DNA from: Myroides pelagicus
GTDB lineage: Bacteria; Bacteroidota; Bacteroidia; Flavobacteriales; Flavobacteriaceae
Direction of reading: 5' to 3'
DNA length: 64,000 nt
Assembly (NCBI RefSeq): GCF_009711055.1
Contig: NZ_WMJY01000011.1
Coordinates: 1-64,000 of the forward strand
In this document: in pieces, positions 1-8,497 of the stretch
Layout of the letters: each line of letters begins with the position of its first letter
Numbering within the stretch: the first letter of the stretch is position 1
The notes under the pieces: model-generated
What the model was told of the DNA's origin: nothing
What the model saw: only the letters and a program-made list of their open reading frames with translations
Databases searched by the model: none
Made by a program: the position numbers and the translations under genes

Positions 1-70
1 GAAGAACTCATAATTAGCTCACTTTTTCAGTGCCCTCAATATAATTAGGACTTTTTTGAGTATTCAAGTT

Positions 71-1609
71 TTAATTCTTTGTTTTTCGTTTAGAAGACTT
101 AGGACCGACCTTAGTCATTACTAGTCTGAATCCAATATAGTCAGAAGCTTGATCTTCTGGATAATATCTTCTCGTAGCAGGGTCTAACCAATATACTCTA
201 TCTTTCCAAGATCCTCCTTTGATCACGCGAGATTTAGCATCGTATAGGTTTGATATTTTATCACTCTTAGGTAATTGATCCTTTTTGTTAACAATACCTG
301 TGTAAGGATTATTCTTTAAAGTAGACATGTCGAATTCCTCTTGTGCTACTTGACCAGGTAAATTACGCACCCTAAGTTTTCCTGTAGATAATGTGTCAAA
401 CTTAATGTTTTGATCATTGACGATAACTACTTTACCATCAGGACCGATTTTATTTTTGTAATAAACTGAACCTTTGTAGAAGTTTAAGTCAGCTTCCTCT
501 TGATCTAATAAAGGATCATACATGTCAGCTACCCATTCTGCAACGTTACCAGCCATGTCATATAAACCAAAGTCATTAGCAGGGAATGATTTAACTGGTG
601 TTGTGATATCACCATTATCTGTTGACCAACCAGCTATACCTCCATAATCACCTCTACTTTGCTTGTAGTTGGCATATCTCGTGTTTAAGACTTGTGGTCT
701 GCCTCTTTTCTTTGTTTTATTAGTCTTCTCCCAAGGATACTTTCCTTTTCCCTGGTAGTTGTTATATTCTCTTTTTCCTACAAGACCGATAGCAGCATAT
801 TCCCATTCTGCTTCAGTAGGAAGTCTAAATTTAGAGATGAAAAGCCCGTAGTTTTGTGTTGCATATAAATTGCGGTCACCTTCATTTGCTTTATTGTTTT
901 TTCCCTTTAATACAATATCGCTATTTCCACCATATACTGATTCAGGACTTTGTAAGTAGGTTTCAGTGCTAAAATGAGCTTCTCCATAAGCTTCTTGTAC
1001 CTTAGCGTCTTTTTTAAGAAAACCAGCTTGTTCTAAATTTAATTCATTAACACGGTCTGTTCTCCATTTAGCGTAATCAGTTGCTTGTAGCCATGTTACA
1101 CCAACTACTGGATAATTAGCATACGCAGGATGTCTAAGGTAGGAAGTAATTAGGGATTCGTTGAAGCCTGATTTACTTCTCCAAACGGTTGTGTCAGGTA
1201 ATGCACTTTTGTAGATTTCTCTATATACTTCGTTATCTTGTGGGTAAACTGTTCTTAACCAATAAAGATACTCGTTGTACATAAGATTGGTTGTCTCAGT
1301 TTCATCCATGTAAAAAGATTGTACGTACATTTGTTTTGGATTGTTATTCCAATCTCCCATAATGTCGTCTTGAACACGTCCCATGGTAAATGTCCCTCCT
1401 TCAACAGGTACCATTCCATGAGGTGTCTTTTGTACATACTTAGTATTGTATTGAAAGCCTCCCTTACTATCGTTGATTTTCCATCCTGTAGCTGTTGATA
1501 CATTGTTGTTGGAATTACCACAACTCACTAAACTTGCAGCTACAATTAAGCCTGCAAATACTTGGAAATTTAAAAGTTTATTAATTTTCATCTTTTTTAT
1601 CATGGACAT
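71..1609 (-). CDS. gldJ: Gliding motility / type IX secretion lipoprotein GldJ
   Basis: Outer-membrane lipoprotein that in Flavobacterium johnsoniae works with GldK, GldN and the other T9SS parts and is needed for gliding. The N-terminus has a hydrophobic segment ending in a lipobox (LVSC, Cys30). The rest has the formylglycine-generating-enzyme (SUMF1) fold: PVEGGTFTMG near residue 70, RLPTEAEWEYA near 265, GLYDMAGNVAEW near 350, and GGSWKD plus GFRLVM near the end. The basic tail (KSSKRKTKN) closes the protein. Starts at Met1, Met3 or Met7 are all possible; each keeps the lipoprotein signal. The gene diverges from porV. Family assignment is firm; GldJ rather than GldK rests on the lipoprotein signal and the porV neighbour. 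Confidence 0.93.
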   Translation of the reverse strand: MSMIKKMKINKLLNFQVFAGLIVAASLVSCGNSNNNVSTATGWKINDSKGGFQYNTKYVQKTPHGMVPVEGGTFTMGRVQDDIMGDWNNNPKQMYVQSFYMDETETTNLMYNEYLYWLRTVYPQDNEVYREIYKSALPDTTVWRSKSGFNESLITSYLRHPAYANYPVVGVTWLQATDYAKWRTDRVNELNLEQAGFLKKDAKVQEAYGEAHFSTETYLQSPESVYGGNSDIVLKGKNNKANEGDRNLYATQNYGLFISKFRLPTEAEWEYAAIGLVGKREYNNYQGKGKYPWEKTNKTKKRGRPQVLNTRYANYKQSRGDYGGIAGWSTDNGDITTPVKSFPANDFGLYDMAGNVAEWVADMYDPLLDQEEADLNFYKGSVYYKNKIGPDGKVVIVNDQNIKFDTLSTGKLRVRNLPGQVAQEEFDMSTLKNNPYTGIVNKKDQLPKSDKISNLYDAKSRVIKGGSWKDRVYWLDPATRRYYPEDQASDYIGFRLVMTKVGPKSSKRKTKN

Positions 1610-1792
1610 AAAATTCTACGCAATTTATTAATTAACGTTTAATTGGCAATGTTATATCTTTGAATAACTTAAAAATATTCTCTGAGATTATCTCTCCATA
1701 TATAACTTATTAGCTATATAACGAGAATAATTGATATCTATTGTTTGGTTAAAGGTAAAATATTTTTTAAGTACTCTTTAGCAATTTTAGTG

Positions 1793-1800
1793 CAAATATA
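1793..1800 (-). promoter_or_regulatory. Candidate -7 box for gldJ
   Basis: The minus strand reads TATATTTG followed by CAC, a full match to the Bacteroidota TAnnTTTG consensus. It would give a leader of about 180 nt before gldJ. No TTG is seen at the usual upstream distance, so this is only a half match. Confidence 0.4.
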
Positions 1801-2110
1801 TATCAAAATAATCTTAATTCGTGACTTATCGTATAATCAGTACTGAATTTCTTGTGTTTAGGCTAGTGTTTTTTGAGTAGGCTATTGTTTTAGTTTTATT
1901 AAGACTTTATGAATTAGTAGTAACTGTTGGGAAAGGAGCTTTGTAAAGACAGTTCGATTAGCGAACAGCTGTTTATACCATTTATTTATATATTAGGTGT
2001 TCAAATAAATAGTTAGCTGATCTGCTTTTTTCTTATTTGTAAGAATTAATAGTTGATGACCGCTATTGTAGATTGATAGATGAGTTTTAATAGGATTAGG
2101 CAAAAAAAAC

Positions 2111-2118
2111 TATATTTG
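2111..2118 (+). promoter_or_regulatory. Candidate -7 box for porV
   Basis: TATATTTG matches TAnnTTTG and sits 23 bases before the porV ATG at 2142, giving a short leader of roughly 15-18 nt. No TTG element at normal spacing. Confidence 0.45.
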
Positions 2119-2141
2119 TATTGTTTACTATATGAAAATTT

Positions 2142-3263
2142 ATGAAAAAAACTTCACTTATTATATTAGCAGCTTTATTTGGTCAAGGTGTTTTCGCACA
2201 AGATATTCGTCCAATTATTGTAGGAGTTCCTTTCTTGACAATTAATGGAGATGCAAGGTCTGCCGGTATGGGAGATATGGGAGTAGGAACTTCGACAGAT
2301 GCATATTCTCAACAGCACAATCCAGCTAAATATGCCTTTGCAAAAAATAGTCAGGCCTTTTCAATGAGTTATACTCCCTATATGGAAAAACTAGCAAGTG
2401 GAATGTCTTTAGGACAATTGACTTATTATAATCGTTACAGTGAACGTAGTGCTGTAGGGGCTAGTTTACGTTATTTCGGAATGGGGGATATATATATGCT
2501 TCAGCATTATGGAGATCAACCTATACAGCGAAAGCCTAACGAGTTTTCGGTTGACTTATCTTATTCTTTGAAATTAAGCGATCGTTTTGCTATGGCTATT
2601 GTCGGTAGGTTTATTAATTCGAATTTAAAGTATCCAGAAGGAGATGGAGGAAACTCAAATGCAAGTACTTTGGCTGTTGATGTCTCGGGGTTTTATGAAT
2701 CGGATATTATTGCTTTTAGTGGATTTGACGGACGTTGGCGTGCAGGATTTAATGTTCAGAATCTTGGTCCTAAAATAGAGTACGATGATCAACCTAATGG
2801 ATCTTTTATTCCTACTTCATTGAAACTAGGAGGTGGTTTTGACTTTATATTAGACCCTTATAGTACGGTTACTGTGACTGGAGAGGTTGGAAAACTATTG
2901 GTTCCTACCCCACCAATAGATAATGAAGCTTATTTAAAGTATAATGATATTGGTTGGTTTAAAGGAGTGTTTAAATCCTTTGGCGATGCTCCTGGAGGAT
3001 TTAGTGAAGAAATGAAAGAAGTTATGTGGTCCTTGGGTGCTGAATATTGGTATGACAATCGCTTTGCTTTTCGTACAGGGTATTTTCATGAAAGTAAAGA
3101 AAAAGGCGCTAGACAGTTTGCTACTTTAGGTGCGGGCGTAAAGTATAATTTGGTAACAGTGGATTTGTCGTATTTGTTCTCGACATCATCAGTTAATAAT
3201 CCATTGGAAAACACATTACGTATATCACTAACTTTTGATTTGGGTAGAAAAACATATCAATAA
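2142..3263 (+). CDS. porV: Type IX secretion system outer membrane protein PorV (LptO)
   Basis: PorV is an outer-membrane beta-barrel shuttle that collects T9SS cargo after translocation and delivers it to the sortase PorU. The 373-residue protein has a signal peptide ending GVFAQ, then the family signature GDARSAGMGDMGVGTSTDAY and QQHNPAKYAF around residues 35-66. The rest alternates aromatic and glycine-rich strands typical of a FadL-like barrel and ends in LRISLTFDLG. It lies beside gldJ and upstream of cdd, the order expected in Flavobacteriaceae apart from the missing porU. A hairpin terminator follows at 3295. Confidence 0.95.
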   Translation: MKKTSLIILAALFGQGVFAQDIRPIIVGVPFLTINGDARSAGMGDMGVGTSTDAYSQQHNPAKYAFAKNSQAFSMSYTPYMEKLASGMSLGQLTYYNRYSERSAVGASLRYFGMGDIYMLQHYGDQPIQRKPNEFSVDLSYSLKLSDRFAMAIVGRFINSNLKYPEGDGGNSNASTLAVDVSGFYESDIIAFSGFDGRWRAGFNVQNLGPKIEYDDQPNGSFIPTSLKLGGGFDFILDPYSTVTVTGEVGKLLVPTPPIDNEAYLKYNDIGWFKGVFKSFGDAPGGFSEEMKEVMWSLGAEYWYDNRFAFRTGYFHESKEKGARQFATLGAGVKYNLVTVDLSYLFSTSSVNNPLENTLRISLTFDLGRKTYQ

Positions 3264-3279
3264 GGTTAAGAAAAAATAA

Positions 3280-3334
3280 TATATTTGTATATACAATCCA
3301 AACGGCAATCAACACATTGTGTTTGGATTTTTTT
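3280..3334 (+). terminator. Terminator hairpin after porV, with a -7 box directly in front
   Basis: AATCCAAAC at 3295-3303 pairs with GTTTGGATT at 3321-3329, with inner CAAT/ATTG pairing, followed by a run of seven T: a good intrinsic terminator for porV. A TATATTTG box lies immediately upstream at 3280-3287, so the same hairpin could sit at the start of a transcript leading to cdd at 3359. Confidence 0.75.
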
Positions 3335-3358
3335 GTCTAAATAATTCAACTACAGTTT

Positions 3359-3841
3359 ATGAAAAAGGTAGAATTAGTATCGACATTTATTGAATATGAT
3401 TCAATAAATGAATTATGTCAACAAGATCAAGACTTGATGCATAAAGCAATTGAAATTCGTAAACGTGCTTATGCTCCCTATTCAAAATTTAAAGTAGGAG
3501 CTGCTATTCTTTTAGAAGATGGAACTATTGTACAAGGATCAAATCAAGAAAATGCAGCTTATCCTTCTGGTTTATGTGCTGAGCGAACAGCAATTTTTTA
3601 TGCTAATGCTATTCATCCGGATAAAAAGATATTAAAGATTGCAATTACTGCGGCTTCAGATTTAAAAACAACTAATCAGCCTATTCCTCCATGTGGTGCT
3701 TGCAGACAAAGTATATTAGAATATGAAACGAAACAAGATACACCAATAGAGATGTTTTTTATGGGAGAAGAGGGTGTCGTTCGTTATTCACCTTCATTAA
3801 TTAATATATTACCGTTTCATTTTGACAAAGATTCTTTGTAA
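3359..3841 (+). CDS. cdd: Cytidine deaminase
   Basis: Deaminates cytidine and deoxycytidine to uridine forms in pyrimidine salvage; cytoplasmic. The 160-residue length suits the small tetrameric bacterial family. Zinc and catalytic residues are visible in GLCAERTAI (Cys73, catalytic Glu75) and PCGACRQ (Cys112, Cys115). The substrate-binding NQENAAYPSG lies just before the first motif. It follows porV, as in related Flavobacteriaceae, but a hairpin separates them, so it may be independently transcribed. Confidence 0.96.
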   Translation: MKKVELVSTFIEYDSINELCQQDQDLMHKAIEIRKRAYAPYSKFKVGAAILLEDGTIVQGSNQENAAYPSGLCAERTAIFYANAIHPDKKILKIAITAASDLKTTNQPIPPCGACRQSILEYETKQDTPIEMFFMGEEGVVRYSPSLINILPFHFDKDSL

Positions 3842-4081
3842 ATGGGTTTTTGTTAATGAAATGTGTGTATTGTTTGTAGAGTGTTATCTAATTAAGATAT
3901 TTTAGGTGGAAATACTTTTTGTTTTTGTGATAGTATTCGCTATGACTAAAAAAAGGCTAACAGAATTTTAGTATATATTGATTTAATTACTACATTTGAC
4001 TTACTAAATGGAGCCTATTGATATTGGCTGCTTTTTAGGGCCCTTAAAAGAGATTAACCAAGGGCTTCTTAATTTAAAAAA

Positions 4082-5473
4082 ATGGATACATACCCCCAGA
4101 TCATCACAATGTTGACTAGCGTTGGCATTGTGGAACATGAGATTTCAGTGAGTAAATTATTACTTACACTATTTTTAGTTTTTCTAAATGGATTTTTCGT
4201 AGCAGCTGAGTTTGCTATTGTTAAAGTACGTACCTCTCAAATAGAGGTTCATCAAGAATTAAATTCTAAGGTTGCAGGTGTAGCAAAGGGAATTGTAAGC
4301 AATCTAGACGCTTATTTGGCTGCAACACAGCTCGGAATTACATTAGCGTCATTAGGATTAGGTTGGGTAGGAGAGAGTTCTTTAACTCCTGTAATTTATA
4401 AAGCATTTGAGGTTTTTGGGATGACAGGTCCTGAGTATGCTTCTCTAGCAAAAAGTATATCATTTCCTTTAGCATTTGCTATAATAACTATACTACATAT
4501 TGTGTTTGGTGAGTTAGCTCCAAAATCAATGGCTATTCACTTTCCAACTAAGACAACTTTTACAGTTGCATTGCCGTTGCGTGTTTTCTATTTTGTATTT
4601 AGACCGTTGATTTGGTTAATGAATGGTTTAGCTAACGGTATACTTCGTTTATTTGGTATTACACCAATCCACGGTTCTGATATTCATACGGAAGAGGAAT
4701 TAAAAGTTATTATTACTGAAAGTCAAGAAGGTGGAGCTATCGAAGAAACTGAGCGCTTACTTATTCAGAATGTGTTTGACTTTGACGATCGTCGTGTCAA
4801 CAATATTCAAACACTTCGCAAGAATGTTTCTGCTATTGATATTGAAACATCGGTCAAAGATGCTATTGAATATGCTATTAATGAAGGTTACTCGAGATAT
4901 CCAGTATTTGACGATTCATTAGATAACATTAAAGGTGTAATCTATACAAAGGATTTAATGAAAGCGATGATGAAGGATCCTGATCAGTCTAGTATTGCAG
5001 GATTGTTGAGAGAGCCGATTTACATTTCTGAGAATGCCTTGATTAAAAACGTAATGAAGCAGTTTCAGGCAAAACACTTACAAGTAGCTATTGCTACAAA
5101 TGAAGTAGGTGAGTTTACGGGGATTGTTACTATGGAAGATATTTTGGAGGAACTTGTAGGTGAAATTCAAGATGAATATGACAATGAAGAACCTGTAGTA
5201 TTGAGTTTAGGACAAGGAAAGTATGTTGTGAGTGCACATTATAACTTATCTGATATCAACAGGCTATTGCCTATTAAGTTTGAAGAGAGTGAACACTATG
5301 ATACATTAGCAGGCTTGATCAGTGAAGAGTGTCCTGGTGATGAGGTTAAAGTGGGGGACATTATCAAGTTGTGTGATTACGAAGGAAAAGTTTTGAAAAT
5401 GTATCGTAACTCAGTAGAACAAGTTGAACTTTCATTATTAGATCGTGAAACTAACTTAGAAGAAACTAAATAA
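4082..5473 (+). CDS. CNNM/CorC (HlyC) family membrane protein with CBS domains
   Basis: Integral membrane protein of the family annotated as hemolysin-like, CorB/CorC or CNNM, proposed to move divalent cations such as Mg2+. Residues about 20-200 form the DUF21 transmembrane domain (NGFFVAAEFAIVKVR, LGLGWVGES, FGELAPKS). A CBS pair follows at about 220-345 (GYSRYPVFDD, GIVTMEDILEELVGEI), then a CorC_HlyC domain to about 450. GldE is a paralogue of this family, but this gene is not beside other gld genes except gldJ, so I do not name it GldE. A terminator follows at once. Confidence 0.9.
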   Translation: MDTYPQIITMLTSVGIVEHEISVSKLLLTLFLVFLNGFFVAAEFAIVKVRTSQIEVHQELNSKVAGVAKGIVSNLDAYLAATQLGITLASLGLGWVGESSLTPVIYKAFEVFGMTGPEYASLAKSISFPLAFAIITILHIVFGELAPKSMAIHFPTKTTFTVALPLRVFYFVFRPLIWLMNGLANGILRLFGITPIHGSDIHTEEELKVIITESQEGGAIEETERLLIQNVFDFDDRRVNNIQTLRKNVSAIDIETSVKDAIEYAINEGYSRYPVFDDSLDNIKGVIYTKDLMKAMMKDPDQSSIAGLLREPIYISENALIKNVMKQFQAKHLQVAIATNEVGEFTGIVTMEDILEELVGEIQDEYDNEEPVVLSLGQGKYVVSAHYNLSDINRLLPIKFEESEHYDTLAGLISEECPGDEVKVGDIIKLCDYEGKVLKMYRNSVEQVELSLLDRETNLEETK

Positions 5474-5476
5474 ATT

Positions 5477-5506
5477 AAAAAGACAGCTTAGTAGCTGTCT
5501 TTTTTT
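5477..5506 (+). terminator. Intrinsic terminator
   Basis: AAAAAGACAGC (5477-5487) pairs perfectly with GCTGTCTTTTT (5494-5504) around a 6-nt loop and continues into Ts. It ends the CorC-family gene. Confidence 0.9.
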
Positions 5507-5551
5507 GTTGGGTATAACTTTATTTTTATGTCATTAGCCTATAGTTCTCGA

Positions 5552-5580
5552 TTGTTTGTCTTTTAGGTATACTATATTTG
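5552..5580 (+). promoter_or_regulatory. Bacteroidota-type promoter for the GNAT gene
   Basis: TTG at 5552-5554, an 18-nt spacer and TATATTTG at 5573-5580 match the two-part Bacteroidota consensus (TTG, N17-23, TAnnTTTG). The start codon lies 33 nt downstream. Confidence 0.7.
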
Positions 5581-5613
5581 TTATAATAAGTAACCAAAAT
5601 ACGGAATAAAAAG

Positions 5614-6039
5614 ATGGAATATATTGTTTTTCATGAAATAGCTCCTGAAGATTATATAAATATGCGAGTAACTTGTGGATTATCTGCGAAAACTCTTATG
5701 GCTGCAACCATTGGTCTAGCTAATTCGCTACATTGTGTAGCTATTTTAGACAAAACAAAAGACAATAAATTTATAGGAATGGGTAGATTAGTTGGAGATG
5801 GAGGTTGTCATTGTCAGGTAGTTGATATATGTGTTTTACCTGAATATCAAGGACAAGGACAAGGAATTGGTAAAATGATTATGAGTCACTTGATGTCCTT
5901 TGTTGAAGATCATTTGCCTCATTCATGTTATGTTAACCTAATAGCAGATGGTAAAGCATACAAGCTATATGAACAATTTGGATTTGAAGAGGTTTGGCCT
6001 GCATCTCGAGGAATAGGCTATGTTAAAAGGAAGGAATAA
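5614..6039 (+). CDS. GNAT family N-acetyltransferase
   Basis: A 141-residue single-domain Gcn5-related acetyltransferase, expected to move an acetyl group from acetyl-CoA to an amine; substrate unknown. The acetyl-CoA pyrophosphate loop is clear (Q-G-Q-G-Q-G-I-G, near residue 86), preceded by VVDICVLPEYQG and followed by the C-terminal AYKLYEQFGFEE element. It has its own promoter and no operon partner. Cysteines are unusually frequent around DGGCHCQVVDIC. Confidence 0.88.
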   Translation: MEYIVFHEIAPEDYINMRVTCGLSAKTLMAATIGLANSLHCVAILDKTKDNKFIGMGRLVGDGGCHCQVVDICVLPEYQGQGQGIGKMIMSHLMSFVEDHLPHSCYVNLIADGKAYKLYEQFGFEEVWPASRGIGYVKRKE

Positions 6040-6476
6040 TTGAAGCCAGGTCTATAGTTGTAACTTTAGTTGATTGAGTTGTATATCATACTACCTTGTC
6101 GAATTTATGGGGTATAAAATGCTCTGTAACCATTATTAAATGAACTTCGCTTATTAAAACTTCCTTAACTTTCTGTAGAAATGGAAATTTTTTTTAGTTT
6201 TTTTCTCGTATCTGTAATGGTCGGGATATTTACCCTAAAAATATCCCGACCATACCCCGATCATATTTGTAACATTACCCTTTCAACTACAAACCAAAAT
6301 TGTAGGGAGTTTGCTTTTTTTGGATTTGACTGTAGGCTTGATTTGTATTAATAAGAAAGATATGAGCTTTGATTTATTCCAAGATAATTGGGAATACGGG
6401 TGTACTTTGTAAATGCAATAGGATTAAAAAGGTAGCAAACAACGTTATCTTTAGATTAGTAATAATAGATGGTGGG
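6040..6476. other. Gene-free region with a strong hairpin
   Basis: 437 bases between the GNAT gene and the convergent MFS gene, without a credible ORF. The only clear structure is the perfect inverted repeat at 6219-6251. Confidence 0.6.
6219..6251. repeat. Perfect 13-bp inverted repeat, 7-nt loop
   Basis: GGTCGGGATATTT (6219-6231) and AAATATCCCGACC (6239-6251) are exact reverse complements around ACCCTAA. No T-run follows on the plus strand, so it is not a standard terminator. CCCCGATCAT just downstream (from 6255) partly echoes the arm. It could be a REP-like element, a protein-binding dyad or the scar of a mobile element. Confidence 0.75.
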
Positions 6477-7622
6477 TTACAAGGAGCTTTTTCTTTTAGG
6501 TATATTAAAGACTGTGATTATAGCGATACTTGAGAATACAATCATAACATAACTGATCGAGGGCAATAAACTACTTATATATAGACCTAAACTTATTAAT
6601 AAGTAGTACAATAATCCGAATAGTGCACTAGCAGTACCAATAGATGATTTATATTGCTGTAAAGCTTGACTTAGTATGTTTGGAATAGCTATTCCAAAAG
6701 AGGATACAATAAATAGCATTGGTATTAAAAAAAGTAAATGGTTGCCTATGATAGACATTATAAAAGCACAACCAAGCGCTATAATAGCGGATAGTTTAAT
6801 TAATGTAATTGGATGAAAGTCTTTATCTAACAATTTTTTATTTACGGTACTTCCGATGAACGATCCAATCGCAAGGAAAATTCCACTATAGCCATACAAT
6901 GTGGGGTTAAGTCCTTTTTCCTCAAAGATAAAGGGAGCAAAGGAATAATAACTAAAAAGTAACACGTTGAAAGACATTACTAAAATAGCATATTTTATAA
7001 TCATAAAGTCGTTGTAGATTTTTTTCGCAGTTAATGTGAGTATTTTAAGACTTATCTTAGTGGTGTCTTGTTTAGTTTCACGTAAAAATAAAGCCGAGTA
7101 AAAAAGTAGGAGAATTCCCAATATGGTTAATGTTGTGAAAACTCCTATGTACCCATAGTGATTTGCTAATATTCCTCCAGTTAATAAACCAATTACAGGG
7201 CTTATTGAAAGAGCAATTCCCATCACTGAATATACTTTAGCTAGTTTTATTCCAGTGTAACTATCTCTCATCATGGTTTGCGTGATGACTGACCCTACGG
7301 ATATCCCTATAGCAGCCACAAATCTAGCGAACAATATTGTTTGAAAATTTGTAGCAAATAATGCTAAAATGGATGCTAATGTATAAGTGATGATACCATA
7401 TAACATTGCTTTTTTTCTGCCTATATAGTCACTTACAATTCCCCAAAAAATGACCCCTAGGGCAAAAGCTGTAAAGTAAATACTAATAGTTAGTAGGGCC
7501 CTTTCTTGTGTAACCTTAAAAGATGCAGCTAGATGTACAAGTGCGGGACTATAGATGGTTTCGACGAATTGTGGAAACATCATTAATATGACCATTAAGG
7601 AAAGGTTGTTTCTAGTTTTCAT
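6477..7622 (-). CDS. MFS transporter, Bcr/CflA-like drug exporter
   Basis: A 381-residue major facilitator protein with about 12 hydrophobic segments. The signature loop between TM2 and TM3 is visible (GIVSDYIGRKKAMLYG, near residues 61-76), and TM1 carries P-Q-F-V-E-T-I-Y-S-P-A, as in Bcr/CflA-type exporters. It probably exports a drug or small metabolite by proton antiport; the substrate cannot be told. It is divergent from an AraC-family gene 87 bases away, which is likely its regulator. Confidence 0.87.
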   Translation of the reverse strand: MKTRNNLSLMVILMMFPQFVETIYSPALVHLAASFKVTQERALLTISIYFTAFALGVIFWGIVSDYIGRKKAMLYGIITYTLASILALFATNFQTILFARFVAAIGISVGSVITQTMMRDSYTGIKLAKVYSVMGIALSISPVIGLLTGGILANHYGYIGVFTTLTILGILLLFYSALFLRETKQDTTKISLKILTLTAKKIYNDFMIIKYAILVMSFNVLLFSYYSFAPFIFEEKGLNPTLYGYSGIFLAIGSFIGSTVNKKLLDKDFHPITLIKLSAIIALGCAFIMSIIGNHLLFLIPMLFIVSSFGIAIPNILSQALQQYKSSIGTASALFGLLYYLLISLGLYISSLLPSISYVMIVFSSIAIITVFNIPKRKSSL

Positions 7623-7709
7623 TGATTATTTAATTTTTTCACAAAGGTCTCGTCAATTAGGGTTATCTTTATAATACTATAAAAACAATAAATATTAATT
7701 TACGGACAG

Positions 7710-8486
7710 ATGGCTTATTTGCATTCGAAACAATCTTTTCATTTAGATAACATAGATTTATCTGTTATCGGACTAGCTTCTGATTTAGTTCAACACGACT
7801 CTGGCTTTCATCTGCATAAAGCACATCATCAGTTGTTATATGCTCCTAGGGGGTGTATGACTTTATTAACCGAAGAGATTCAAGTTGTTTTACCACCAAA
7901 TCGCATGTTATTTATTCCAGCAGGAATTTCACATCGTGTGTTTTTTAGAAATGTTGTAGCATATCGTTCAGTGTATTTTAAGGAAGCCGAGGCAATTTGG
8001 AGAGAAGGTGCAATTAAGGTTTTATCAGTTAATCCATTATTAGAACAACTATTAGAGCGAATTTGTTTTTGGGACTGGACTACTTATTCGGAGGACCAAG
8101 AAGCTTTATTGACTGTGTTTAAGAATGAAGTGTCTGTTGCTGTTGAAGAAGATTACCATTTAAAATTTCCTAGAGATTCTCGATTAAAAATGGTTATAGA
8201 GCAAATAGTCATACAAAAGCGTATTCCTCCTTTTTTAAAAGATTTGACAATGGAAGTTGGAGCATGTGAGAAAACAATTTCCCGAATATTTAAAAAAGAG
8301 ACAGGAATGGTATATCAGGAATGGCGTCTGCAGTGGAAATTTTGCCGATCTCTAGAGCTTATATCTGAAGGGATGTCTATTAGTGAAGTCGCGGATGAGT
8401 TGAAATTTTCATCGGATAGTGCCTTTATAGAGTTGTTTAAAAGATTGGCTGGAATTACACCTTACAAATATTTGAAAGAATCATAA
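7710..8486 (+). CDS. AraC family transcriptional regulator with cupin sensor domain
   Basis: A 258-residue regulator. The N-terminal half resembles an AraC-type cupin (HLHKAHHQLLYAPRG, VVLPPNRMLFIPAGISH). The C-terminal third holds the double helix-turn-helix: MEVGACEKTISRIFKKETG and ISEVADELKFSSDSAFIELF, ending GITPYKYL. This fits the subfamily that lies divergent to an MFS exporter and responds to an exported compound. Control of the neighbouring transporter is inferred from the 87-base shared intergenic region. Confidence 0.9.
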   Translation: MAYLHSKQSFHLDNIDLSVIGLASDLVQHDSGFHLHKAHHQLLYAPRGCMTLLTEEIQVVLPPNRMLFIPAGISHRVFFRNVVAYRSVYFKEAEAIWREGAIKVLSVNPLLEQLLERICFWDWTTYSEDQEALLTVFKNEVSVAVEEDYHLKFPRDSRLKMVIEQIVIQKRIPPFLKDLTMEVGACEKTISRIFKKETGMVYQEWRLQWKFCRSLELISEGMSISEVADELKFSSDSAFIELFKRLAGITPYKYLKES

Positions 8487-8497
8487 ATCATCGTTGT

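Larger units (their letters stand above)
1610..2141. other. Divergent gldJ/porV intergenic region
   Basis: 532 bases with no credible gene. It holds promoter-like -7 boxes for both sides: TATATTTG read on the minus strand at 1793-1800 for gldJ, and TATATTTG on the plus strand at 2111-2118 for porV. Neither has a TTG at the usual distance. A weak inverted repeat (AGTTCG/CGAAC) lies near 1948-1966. In F. johnsoniae I recall porU lying next to porV here; this gap is far too short for it and I see no porU remnant. Confidence 0.6.

Noticed and set aside
1255..1521. 88-codon frame on the same strand inside gldJ
   Set aside because: It overlaps the well-supported gldJ frame and has no similarity that I recognise; an out-of-frame shadow.
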